Source of the DNA: Bacteroidales bacterium UBA1711
GTDB lineage: Bacteria; Bacteroidota; Bacteroidia; Bacteroidales; P3
NCBI GenBank assembly: GCA_002317325.1
Contig: DCJB01000060.1
Coordinates: forward strand, 1 to 37,931
Reading direction: 5' to 3'
Length of the DNA: 37,931 nucleotides
Shown here: in pieces, positions 1-7,393 of the stretch
Layout of the letters: each line of letters opens with the position of its first letter
Position numbering within the stretch: position 1 is the first letter of the stretch
The notes under the pieces: model-generated
Told to the model about the DNA's origin: nothing
What the model saw: only the letters and a program-made list of their open reading frames with translations
Databases searched by the model: none
Translations under genes and position numbers: made by a program

Positions 1-39
1 CACCGCTCACCGCTCACCGCTCACCGCCCACCGCCCACC
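1..39. repeat. GC-rich heptamer tandem repeat abutting a start codon
   Basis: Five tandem 7-bp units (CACCGCT three times, then CACCGCC twice) plus a partial CACC run directly into the ATG at position 40. The array is cut by the window edge, so its true length is unknown. It occupies the place where a ribosome-binding site or leader would sit. Similar but AT-rich 7-bp periodicity is seen upstream of several minus-strand genes in this window. Confidence 0.85.
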
Positions 40-1212
40 ATGAAAACCCTTGTCAATATCTTCGACCCCAACGAGCCTCTCGCCGCCTACCTCTTCCTCA
101 AAGAGAAATATGCCGAAGGCGACAAAGTCCTCTTCGTCTCCACCCACGGCGAGCGCCAGGCGGCGCAAGTCTATGCCTCGCTGCTGCACATCCCGGAGAG
201 CCTCATCAGCCTCCTTGCCTTCAAGCGCGACGAGGACAGATATATCTACGACCGCATCTGCCAGCGCCTCCGCTCGCGGCTCTCGCCCGACGAGGAGTAT
301 TGGGTCAACCTCGCCGGCGGCACCCGATACATCGCCCTCGCCGTGCAGAATGTCTTTTTCGCCTTCAACACCACGTTCTACTACACGCAGACAAGGGAGA
401 ACCTCATCGTCAGTTCCTTCTTCACCGACGATTCCTGCACCCGCACCACCGACATCATCGAACCAATCCGCTATCGGATGACACTGGCCGAATACTTCAC
501 CCTGAACAACCTCGTCCACGACCTCGACAAGGCCTCACACACGCCGCTCAGGAGCTTTTCGGATGCCAGCCATATCTTCGACCGCTTCCGCTCCCGAAAC
601 CTCTCCACAAGGGCTTTTTCGGCCATCGAACTGCTCCGCCTCCACTACCGCGGCACCAAGCGCCCGCTCTCTATCCGCGCCATCATGAACGGCGACGACC
701 GCCCGAAAACCGTCCGCGTGCCCGGCATCCGCGAGCTCCTAACCCAGCTCTCCTTCGTCCCGCGGCAGCCCGACACCCTCCTCCCCGAAGAGATTGACTA
801 CCTCACCGGCGGCTGGTTCGAGGAGTATGTCTATCACCTGCTGCTGCGAGCCGTCGACCCGCAAGAGATTGCCCTCGGCGTGCGTATCTCACGCCCGGGC
901 GAGAGCCACAACAACGAACTGGACGTGGCCTTCATCAAGGCAAACACCCTCTTCGTGGTGGAGTGCAAGACCGGCATTGCCACCGACCACCTCTTCAACG
1001 AGATTGTCTATAAGTCCGCCGCACTCAAGGAGGCCTTCCTCGGCATGGCGTGCCACTCCTACATCTTCACCCTCAAGAACGACTTCGACCACCGCCTTGC
1101 CCGAGTGGCCAACCTGATGAACATCACCCTCTGCCCCAAAGGGGTGCTCACCAACCGCGACGAGCTGGACAAAGTGACCGCCCACATGATAGCCCTCACC
1201 CACGAGCCATAG
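40..1212 (+). CDS. Card1/Can2-like CARF-domain nuclease (DUF1887 type)
   Basis: This 390-aa protein looks like a CRISPR-associated ancillary nuclease that is switched on by cyclic oligoadenylate from type III effector complexes. Residues 1-145 read as a CARF sensor domain, with a Rossmann-like start and the conserved turn NLAGGT (90-95). A helical middle leads to a PD-(D/E)xK nuclease at about 255-375: GGWFEEYVY, then ELDV with Asp295, then VECKTG with Glu308 and Lys310, the expected catalytic triad. Family members cut nucleic acid (DNA and in some cases RNA) when the CARF dimer binds its ligand. The ATG at 40 follows the heptamer array directly with no Shine-Dalgarno sequence. No cas gene or CRISPR array lies to the right; anything to the left is outside the window. 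Family assignment is from motif recognition. Confidence 0.82.
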   Translation: MKTLVNIFDPNEPLAAYLFLKEKYAEGDKVLFVSTHGERQAAQVYASLLHIPESLISLLAFKRDEDRYIYDRICQRLRSRLSPDEEYWVNLAGGTRYIALAVQNVFFAFNTTFYYTQTRENLIVSSFFTDDSCTRTTDIIEPIRYRMTLAEYFTLNNLVHDLDKASHTPLRSFSDASHIFDRFRSRNLSTRAFSAIELLRLHYRGTKRPLSIRAIMNGDDRPKTVRVPGIRELLTQLSFVPRQPDTLLPEEIDYLTGGWFEEYVYHLLLRAVDPQEIALGVRISRPGESHNNELDVAFIKANTLFVVECKTGIATDHLFNEIVYKSAALKEAFLGMACHSYIFTLKNDFDHRLARVANLMNITLCPKGVLTNRDELDKVTAHMIALTHEP

Positions 1213-1235
1213 AGAACCCGCCGCCCCTGTCCGCA

Positions 1236-1281
1236 TAAAGCGATAGCCTCTCCGCCGTCGGGCGGAGAGGCTATCGCTTTA
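1236..1281. terminator. Bidirectional terminator hairpin between convergent genes
   Basis: A perfect 21-bp inverted repeat (1236-1256 and 1261-1281) with a 4-base GTCG loop lies between the convergent CARF-nuclease gene and the OmpH-like gene. The arms begin with TAAAG and end with CTTTA, so either strand gives a GC-rich stem followed by a short U-containing end. It probably stops transcription from both sides. Confidence 0.85.
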
Positions 1282-1301
1282 ATGCCGAGACGAAACAAAG
1301 G

Positions 1302-2099
1302 CTACTTCTTCTCTTTCTCGCGTTTGGCCTTCACTGTCTTATACTCCTTGTTGAGTCCGGCTATTATCTCGTCGGTGATGTCCATGCCCGGATTCATATA
1401 GATGGTGGGGCTATCGACAAAGGTCTTGCGCATGATGAGGTCGAACTGCTGGTTCTCGGCGTTATACTCGCGCACGTATGCGAATATTCGGTTGAGCAGC
1501 TCTATGTTGTAGTTCATCTGCTTCTCCATTATCTTGTTGGTGAGCTCGGCCTCGAGGGTGGCGAGGCGGTCGGCGCGCTGCTTCAGCTCCGCCTCCTTGG
1601 CCTGCTGCTGGGTGAGGGTCATGTTCTCGCCCGTCTTCAGATAGGTCTGATAGTCGTTCTGAAACTGCGTCATCTGCTGCTGATAGCTGCGCTCTTGGGC
1701 GTTCTTATAGTCCTCCAGCTCTTTTTGCAGGTCTATGGCATACTGATACTTGGCCAGCAAACTGTCGCTATCTACGTAGGCAATCTTCAATACGCCGTCC
1801 TCGGCTATCACCGGCTCCGACGCATCGGGGTTGTACTTGCTGTGGGTGCCCACACCGGTGAAGTGGAACACATAGAGCAGCACGAGCCCCACAAACAGGA
1901 TTACGTTGCACGCCGCCAAGCAGTGGTTCATCGTCCACTTGCCGCAGCAGCAGCATTTCTTTTTCTTCGTTTCTTCGGCGGACTGATTCGACTCTTCGGC
2001 GGACTGCGAGGGCTCGGCGGCAGCCGGCTGCTCGACGGCAGTCTGCGGCACGTTCTCTTCCTTTGGGGCTTCGCTTTGGTTGTTGTTGATTTCTTCCAT
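1302..2099 (-). CDS. Membrane-anchored OmpH/Skp-family protein
   Basis: A 265-aa protein with an acidic, Gln/Glu-rich N-terminal tail (1-44), a Lys-rich then Cys-rich stretch (Lys45-48, Cys49-52, Cys60, Cys64), one membrane segment (about 62-80), and a C-terminal region (about 105-260) that reads like the OmpH/Skp family: KIAYVDSDSLL, a long charged coiled coil, and a closing ITDEIIAGLNKEY. Skp-type proteins are periplasmic chaperones for outer-membrane proteins. Classical members have a cleaved signal peptide; here the predicted membrane segment is preceded by about 60 hydrophilic residues, so the protein is probably anchored with the chaperone part in the periplasm. It lies 55 bp downstream of gltX on the same strand and may be cotranscribed. 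Confidence 0.7.
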   Translation of the reverse strand: MEEINNNQSEAPKEENVPQTAVEQPAAAEPSQSAEESNQSAEETKKKKCCCCGKWTMNHCLAACNVILFVGLVLLYVFHFTGVGTHSKYNPDASEPVIAEDGVLKIAYVDSDSLLAKYQYAIDLQKELEDYKNAQERSYQQQMTQFQNDYQTYLKTGENMTLTQQQAKEAELKQRADRLATLEAELTNKIMEKQMNYNIELLNRIFAYVREYNAENQQFDLIMRKTFVDSPTIYMNPGMDITDEIIAGLNKEYKTVKAKREKEKK

Positions 2100-2108
2100 G
2101 TCTATTGT

Positions 2109-2136
2109 GTGATTTGTGATTCGTGGATTGTGATTT
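2109..2136. repeat. AT-rich heptamer repeat upstream of the OmpH-like gene
   Basis: Four consecutive 7-mers on the plus strand read GTGATTT, GTGATTC, GTGGATT and GTGATTT. On the minus strand, in the direction of the gene starting at 2099, they read as units ending in CAC, located 10-37 bases before the start codon. Confidence 0.7.
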
Positions 2137-2154
2137 TACTAAAGGGCGGAAGGG

Positions 2155-3684
2155 TCACTCCGCCTCTCCTATGGTGTCTATGGCCCGCTGCACGCGTGCA
2201 ATGGTCTCCTCCTTGCCTATGGTCATCACGAGGGTGAGCATATCGGGCCCCACGGTGGTGCCGACCACGGCCAGCCTGAACGAGTTCATTATCTGACCCA
2301 TGTTCAGCTCGTTGCCCTTGATGTAGTCTTCAAGAAGGGCCTGATGGATGGCAGCGTACTCAAACGGCACGGTGTTGAGTATCTCTATCACCTTGTTCAT
2401 GTGGGCGCTCATGCCGGGCTTCCACCGCTTGGCCACGGCCTTGGGGTCATACTCGGTGGGCGCCTTGAAGAAGTAGTGGGTCTGCTCCCACAGCTCCGAC
2501 GGGAAGGAGATTCGCTCCTTCATCATGCCGCACACCTTCGCCACATAGTCCATCGGCGCCTCTGCGCCCCGCGCCTTCAGCTCGGGCAGGAACATCTCGG
2601 CCAACGTCTCGTCGGGGCACTTCTGCAGATACTCGTGGTTGAACCACTTGGCCTTCTCTACGTTGAACTTGGCCCCGCTCTTGCTGATGTGCTCGAGGCT
2701 GAACAGGCCGATGAGTTCGTCCATGGTCATCAGTTCTTGGTCGTTGCCGGGATTCCAGCCTAAGAGCGCCAGCATATTCACCACCGCCTCGGGCAAGTAG
2801 CCCTTCTCGCGGTAGCCGCTGCTCAGTTCGCCCGTCTCGGGGTTGCGCCAGTCCAAGGGAAAGACGGGAAAGCCTAAGCGGTCGCCGTCGCGCTTGCTCA
2901 GCTTGCCGTTGCCGTCGGGCTTCAGCAGCAGGGGCAGGTGGGCAAACTGCGGCATCGTCTCCTCCCAGCCGAAAGCCTTGTAGAGCATGACGTGCAGCGG
3001 CGCCGAGGGCAGCCACTCCTCGCCGCGTATCACGTGCGACACCTCCATAAAGTGGTCGTCAACTATATTGGCGAGGTGGTAGGTGGGCATTCCGTCCGAC
3101 TTGAAGAGCACCTTGTCGTCCAACAGGCTGCTGTTCATCGTCACGTCGCCCCTGATGAGGTCGTGCACCGTGATGTCCTCATGCTCTGGAAACTTGAAGC
3201 GCACCACGTATGGCTCGCCGCACTCTATGCGGCGCTTCGCCTCGTCGGCGCTCAGCGACAGGCTGTTCTCCATCGTCAGGCGGGTGGTGCAGTCGTACTG
3301 GAACGTCTTTTTCTGCGCCTCAAATTCTTTGCGCTTGGCATCAAGCGCCTCGGGCTTGTCGAAGGCGTAGTATGCCCAGCCGTCGCGCAAAAGCTGGTCG
3401 GCATACTGCCTGTACATGGACTTGCGGTCGCTCTGCCTGTAGGGGCCGTAGTCGCCGCCTATGTGCACGCCCTCGTCAAACTTGATTCCCAACCAGTCCA
3501 AGGCCTCTATGATATAGGCCTCGGCGCCGGCCACGAAGCGGGTTTGGTCGGTGTCCTCGATTCGGAGAATCATTTCGCCCCCATTCTGTCGGGCGAATAG
3601 GTAGTTGTAGAGCGCCGTGCGGACTCCCCCGATGTGCAGGGGGCCGGTGGGGCTGGGTGCGAAACGCACGCGTACTTTTCTCAT
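2155..3684 (-). CDS. gltX: Glutamyl-tRNA synthetase
   Basis: A 509-aa class I aminoacyl-tRNA synthetase that charges tRNA-Glu with glutamate in the cytoplasm. The N-terminus has the Rossmann-fold signature FAPSPTGPLHIGG (the HIGH motif is in it) followed by ILRIEDTDQTRF, which marks the Glu/Gln group. The KMSKS-type loop is present as KLSKRDG, followed by GFPVFPLDW. The length is typical of bacterial GluRS. The ATG at 3684 is directly before the conserved start, with 7-bp periodic sequence upstream instead of a ribosome-binding site. It lies between a glycosyltransferase gene and the OmpH-like gene on the same strand. No unusual feature is visible in the protein. Confidence 0.97.
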   Translation of the reverse strand: MRKVRVRFAPSPTGPLHIGGVRTALYNYLFARQNGGEMILRIEDTDQTRFVAGAEAYIIEALDWLGIKFDEGVHIGGDYGPYRQSDRKSMYRQYADQLLRDGWAYYAFDKPEALDAKRKEFEAQKKTFQYDCTTRLTMENSLSLSADEAKRRIECGEPYVVRFKFPEHEDITVHDLIRGDVTMNSSLLDDKVLFKSDGMPTYHLANIVDDHFMEVSHVIRGEEWLPSAPLHVMLYKAFGWEETMPQFAHLPLLLKPDGNGKLSKRDGDRLGFPVFPLDWRNPETGELSSGYREKGYLPEAVVNMLALLGWNPGNDQELMTMDELIGLFSLEHISKSGAKFNVEKAKWFNHEYLQKCPDETLAEMFLPELKARGAEAPMDYVAKVCGMMKERISFPSELWEQTHYFFKAPTEYDPKAVAKRWKPGMSAHMNKVIEILNTVPFEYAAIHQALLEDYIKGNELNMGQIMNSFRLAVVGTTVGPDMLTLVMTIGKEETIARVQRAIDTIGEAE

Positions 3685-3695
3685 TGCTTTAGTAG

Positions 3696-3730
3696 GTGAA
3701 GTGTGAATTGTATTTTGTGAATTGACTATT
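3696..3730. repeat. Heptamer-periodic leader upstream of gltX
   Basis: Successive 7-mers on the plus strand are GTGAAGT, GTGAATT, GTATTTT, GTGAATT and GACTATT. In the gltX direction the units end in CAC, TAC or a related triplet, the same phase as the array before the OmpH-like gene and the GC-rich array at the window start. The repeat is imperfect. Confidence 0.55.
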
Positions 3731-3795
3731 GGGTTGGGCCCATCCCGCCGCCGCCCCCTGACCCCTCCGGGCCGGAACGGCGGACTCCTCCGCGC

Positions 3796-4842
3796 CTATG
3801 GCTTGCCGGCGGCAGAGGCGCTCCCCTTCGCCACCCTCATGCTCAGCTGGCTGAATTTCTTTTTCCTCAGCAGGTAGTACTCCACAAGCAGCAGCCCCCG
3901 GTAGATATTGCGGCGGCATACCTTCCCCTCCGTCTGAATGGCGCGGAGCTTCAGCGACGGAATCCAGCCATAGAACGCCCGGTGGGCCTTCACCACGGCC
4001 GCAAACTCCCTGGGCTTGCGCTCGGCCAAAAACTTGAAGGCCGCCACATAGTCCAGTATCACCCGCAGCGCCAGCACCCGCAGGCGCCGGCACGCCGGCA
4101 GGTTCTTGTACAGCATGGCCAGGTTGTTGCGGAAGTTCAAGTAGGTCTTCCGGGGGCTCGACTTGGGCAGCGTGCCGCCCCCCACATGATACACCGTGGA
4201 CCCCGGGCAGTACTCCACACGATAACCGGCGTTCTGCACCCGCCAGCAGAAGTCTATCTCCTCCATGTGGGCAAAAAACTCGTCATCGAGTCCGCCCAGC
4301 TCGCGCCACACGTCCGACACCACGAACATCGCCGCTCCCGAAGCCCAAAATATCTCGCACTCATCGTCATACTGCCCGCTGTCCCGCTCTATCGAGGTGA
4401 AAAGCCGCCCCCTGCAGAAGGGGTAGCCGTACTTGTCGATGAAGCCCCCCGCTCCGCCGGCGTACTCAAACGTGTCCCGCCGGTCATACATCAGCAGCTT
4501 GGGCTGGCACACCGCCGTGTCGGGGTGGGCCTCCATCTGCGCCTCCACGGCCTCTATCCAGCCCGGCGCCGGCTCCACATCGTCGTTGAGCAGCACAAAG
4601 CAGTCGGCCTCCACCTCGGCCAAGGCGCGGTTGTAGCCCCCCGCAAAACCATAGTTGCGGTCCAGCCTGATGACGCGGAGCCCCGGATAGTGGGCGGCCA
4701 AAAAATCCAAGGAGTCGTCGGTGGACCCGTTGTCGGCTATTATCACCTCCGTGTCGCCGCCCGTGTTGGCAACTACCGAAGGCAGGAAGCGCTCCAACAT
4801 CCGCCTCCCGTTCCAGTTGAGTATGACTACGGCTATATGCAC
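3796..4842 (-). CDS. Family 2 glycosyltransferase (rhamnosyltransferase-like)
   Basis: A 348-aa GT-A fold glycosyltransferase of family GT2 that probably transfers a sugar during polysaccharide or lipopolysaccharide assembly. It opens with HIAVVILNWNG, followed by IIADNGSTDDS (nucleotide-sugar binding) and LLNDDVEP, the metal-binding Asp cluster; EEIDFCWR further down is typical of this group. The start is taken as the GTG at 4842, which places the initiator at the first beta strand and overlaps the end of the upstream acyltransferase by 10 bp; a longer reading would only add out-of-frame translation of that gene. No transmembrane segment is obvious, so it likely acts at the inner face of the cytoplasmic membrane. 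The sugar and acceptor cannot be told from sequence. Confidence 0.87.
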   Translation of the reverse strand: MHIAVVILNWNGRRMLERFLPSVVANTGGDTEVIIADNGSTDDSLDFLAAHYPGLRVIRLDRNYGFAGGYNRALAEVEADCFVLLNDDVEPAPGWIEAVEAQMEAHPDTAVCQPKLLMYDRRDTFEYAGGAGGFIDKYGYPFCRGRLFTSIERDSGQYDDECEIFWASGAAMFVVSDVWRELGGLDDEFFAHMEEIDFCWRVQNAGYRVEYCPGSTVYHVGGGTLPKSSPRKTYLNFRNNLAMLYKNLPACRRLRVLALRVILDYVAAFKFLAERKPREFAAVVKAHRAFYGWIPSLKLRAIQTEGKVCRRNIYRGLLLVEYYLLRKKKFSQLSMRVAKGSASAAGKP

Positions 4843-5738
4843 TTGTTTTCTGTATTTTGTAAATCGTATTGAGTGGATTGTCTGTGCCACCCCCCCTGCT
4901 CCGCGCAGGGCGACGGGTGCAGCGGCACGTCGGCAGGCCGCCTCCGCTTCCACCGGCGGTGCGACCACAGCCAGTACTGCGGGCCGTCCCGCAGCGTCTC
5001 GCCCAGCCGCCGTATGTATTCCGACACTATGGAATACTGCGGCGCTATCCGCGGCTCGTCGCACAGCGGCGCAAATCTCACCTCATAGCGCCCCCGCCGC
5101 ACCTTGGCCACCTCATAGTATAGCACGGGGATATTGTACTTGCGGGCGAAATACTCGGCGCCATATAGGAAAGGGGTCTCCTGGTGCAGGAAGGGAACCC
5201 AGTAGGACTTGCGCTCGTTGCTCGGCGACTGGTCGGCAAGCATCATATAGGCCGTCGGCACCCCGTGGCCCTCAAAGTAGGCAAAGGTCTCCCGCACATT
5301 GGTCTGGTCCGCTATCTTGGTGCCGTAACGGGACCGACGGCGGGTGACGAACCCCGCCGCCCACTTGTCGTCGAGGGGCTTGCCCACCCCCACGGCGTGG
5401 TGCATCACCTGGCAGCCCAGCGTCGCCACCATGTACTCCCAGTTGTTGTAGTGGGACGAGAGGAGGATCACGCTCCTCCCCTGCTCATAGTAGCGGTTGA
5501 CCAACTCGCGGTTCGCAAAGCGGTAGCGGCCCATCAGGCAGCGCAGCGGGGCATACAGCCCATAGACTCCCTCCACCAGCAGGTCGCACAGGTGGCGGTA
5601 GTAGGCCCGCTCTATCCGCAGCCGCTCGGCAGCGGTCCGGTCGGGATAGGCCTTGGCCAGGTTCGCGCGCGTCACCCCGCGCCGATACCTCGCCACACAA
5701 TAGACCACAACGAACAGTATGTCCGAAAGCCAGTACAT
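4833..5738 (-). CDS. Lysophospholipid/lipid A-type acyltransferase (LpxL/HtrB family)
   Basis: A 301-aa membrane-associated acyltransferase. It has a hydrophobic N-terminus, the catalytic HX4(D/E) signature as HYNNWE within LLSSHYNNWEY, and a later substrate-site segment MMLADQSP followed by a WVPFLHQETPF stretch, the pattern of LpxL/LpxM enzymes that place secondary acyl chains on lipid A. In Bacteroidota such genes are often next to glycosyltransferases, as here. The ATG at 5738 shares its A with the stop codon of the GWxTD gene (TGATG), suggesting translational coupling. A TTG one codon upstream is an alternative start. The last ~25 codons contain heptamer-periodic sequence and the start of the next gene. 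The acceptor lipid is inferred. Confidence 0.88.
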   Translation of the reverse strand: MYWLSDILFVVVYCVARYRRGVTRANLAKAYPDRTAAERLRIERAYYRHLCDLLVEGVYGLYAPLRCLMGRYRFANRELVNRYYEQGRSVILLSSHYNNWEYMVATLGCQVMHHAVGVGKPLDDKWAAGFVTRRRSRYGTKIADQTNVRETFAYFEGHGVPTAYMMLADQSPSNERKSYWVPFLHQETPFLYGAEYFARKYNIPVLYYEVAKVRRGRYEVRFAPLCDEPRIAPQYSIVSEYIRRLGETLRDGPQYWLWSHRRWKRRRPADVPLHPSPCAEQGGWHRQSTQYDLQNTENKCI

Positions 5739-7276
5739 CAAAAGCCTCGCTCAAACTGTTCGCCCACGGCGCCCACCTCGTTCTCCTCCAGCTGGTTCTG
5801 ACTCAGCACCCGCTCCCAAAAAGCGGTGCGCAGCTCGCCTCGCGCGTTGGAGTTGAGCAGTTTGTAGAACCCCGACCGAAACTCGTCCCAAAAAAGGAAC
5901 ACCCGGTTGGGGTCGTCGCCCGGCAGCATATTGTACCGCCACAGCTGGTAGGGCAGGTAGTGCACCGTCCCCTGTCCGCTGGCGTTCACGTAGGTGGTAG
6001 CCTCGGCCGACGCCTCCACCTGGCTGCTCACCACTATGCCGGGGCTGAGGTACTTGGCGCTCACAAAGTTCTTCTCGTCGCGTATGTAGTCGGGCGGACC
6101 GTATTGCAGATACACCCGGCCGCGCTCGGTGCGGTAGCCGGGGGTCAGCGGATAGCTGAAGCGCTCTTTCACATAGTCGAGTCGCTTCTCATACTCCCGC
6201 CACGCGTCGGCGGGCGCAATGGGGTCGCGGGCTATCCAAAAACGGTAGAAATAGGTCTGCTTCTCTTGCAGCGACGAACTGTCCGTCAGCTTCTGCGCCG
6301 TGGCAATCTCGTCGGGCGACGATATGGGGTAGAGCGCGTCGATGAAGTAGCCGAGCTGCTCGTCGTCCTTGAGCGTCGAGGCAAACGAGGCCGCCACCGC
6401 GTCCTCGGTAAGCTCCGCCGACGAGGGGTCGGCGCCGGGATTGGAACGCATGAAGCCCAAGCGCTTGCGCAGCAGCACCGCTCCGTCGGCCCCGCTCACC
6501 TCGGCCACCAGGTTGTAGTTGCCCGAGGGAAGACCCTTGATGTCCAAGCCCGCATAGACGGCCCGCAGCGACTTGGAGGCGCTGTGCTTGAGCTCGGTGC
6601 CTATGTTGCCGACACGACGCCCCGTCTCTTTCTGCTCCACCGACAGGCGCACCGCATACTCCCCGCCCTTCAGCTCCCGGTCGAGGTTGTATATCTCAAA
6701 GTACGGGAAAATCGTCTCCCGGTCGGCGGGCAGGAAATCGTCTATATACGGCACCATGTCGTACCCGCCCCTGCTGAGCATATTCTCCCGAACCGTCTCG
6801 GTGGCCGAAGATATCAGCAGCAGGTTCGATATCGCGGGCTTGCCCTTCTCATACAGCACCACCAGCTTCTCGGTCAGCACTATGGGGGCATCTTTCGAGA
6901 GGCTGTCTTTCAGCTCCATGCGCAGGTCGTAGAGACCGTTGCTGAGGGCGAAACGCCGCAAATCGACAAAGGTGAAGTGGTTCTTCTCCTGACGGTTGCT
7001 GGCCGGGCTGTGGAGGTTGTACTTCTTGACGTAGGCAAGGCTGTCGCCACGCTTCACGGTGAGGGTGATGGACACCGTGGCGCGGTAGGACCCCTCCTCG
7101 AAGGAGCCAAAGTTCAGCGTGTTGGCATCAAAGTCAAGATAGGTCTCGACGTATGGCTGGTCCGTGTCGGGCCGATAGAACACCGAGTAGCCGAACAGGG
7201 CGGCCAAATGCTTCTCCTGCGCCGCAAGGGGCATGACAGCGAGCAGGGCGGCAATAAGCAGTATTTGTTTTCTCAT
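5738..7276 (-). CDS. GWxTD domain-containing secreted protein
   Basis: A 512-aa protein with a signal peptide (hydrophobic core about residues 4-19, ending PLAAQ) and a C-terminal GWxTD domain, seen in the region FYRFWIARDP, RLDYVKERF and RGRVYLQYGPPDYIRDE. The middle (about 100-310) has beta-rich repeats compatible with Ig-like folds. The domain is common in Bacteroidota and Acidobacteriota; its biochemical function is not established. The protein is probably periplasmic or outer-membrane associated. It is the first gene of a minus-strand cluster and shares one base with the acyltransferase gene, so a role near the cell envelope is a reasonable inference. No recognisable -7 element was found between it and the divergent rdgB gene. 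Confidence 0.8.
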   Translation of the reverse strand: MRKQILLIAALLAVMPLAAQEKHLAALFGYSVFYRPDTDQPYVETYLDFDANTLNFGSFEEGSYRATVSITLTVKRGDSLAYVKKYNLHSPASNRQEKNHFTFVDLRRFALSNGLYDLRMELKDSLSKDAPIVLTEKLVVLYEKGKPAISNLLLISSATETVRENMLSRGGYDMVPYIDDFLPADRETIFPYFEIYNLDRELKGGEYAVRLSVEQKETGRRVGNIGTELKHSASKSLRAVYAGLDIKGLPSGNYNLVAEVSGADGAVLLRKRLGFMRSNPGADPSSAELTEDAVAASFASTLKDDEQLGYFIDALYPISSPDEIATAQKLTDSSSLQEKQTYFYRFWIARDPIAPADAWREYEKRLDYVKERFSYPLTPGYRTERGRVYLQYGPPDYIRDEKNFVSAKYLSPGIVVSSQVEASAEATTYVNASGQGTVHYLPYQLWRYNMLPGDDPNRVFLFWDEFRSGFYKLLNSNARGELRTAFWERVLSQNQLEENEVGAVGEQFERGF

Positions 7277-7352
7277 TTCTACAGCGTTATCTGTTATTCA
7301 ATCTATCCCTTAACGCACTTCCTGCGCTTCTATTGTGTGCGAGCGGAGAAAT

Positions 7353-7387
7353 TATTGTCGGTATGTGATTTTTTTTGCGTAATTTTG
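7353..7387 (+). promoter_or_regulatory. Bacteroidota-type promoter of rdgB, almost leaderless
   Basis: The -7 element TAATTTTG is at 7380-7387 and a weak -33 TATTG at 7353-7357, 22 bp apart. The rdgB ATG begins at 7394, only 6 bases after the -7 element, so transcription probably starts at or within a few bases of the start codon. Confidence 0.7.
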
Positions 7388-7393
7388 CAGTGT

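Noticed and set aside
1..39. The end of a CRISPR array next to a CRISPR-associated nuclease
   Set aside because: The units are 7 bp and contiguous, with no spacers. A real array may still exist to the left but cannot be seen.
4842..5064. An N-terminal extension of the GT2 glycosyltransferase by 74 residues
   Set aside because: It is the acyltransferase gene read out of frame. The GT2 fold begins at HIAVVILNWNG next to the GTG at 4842.
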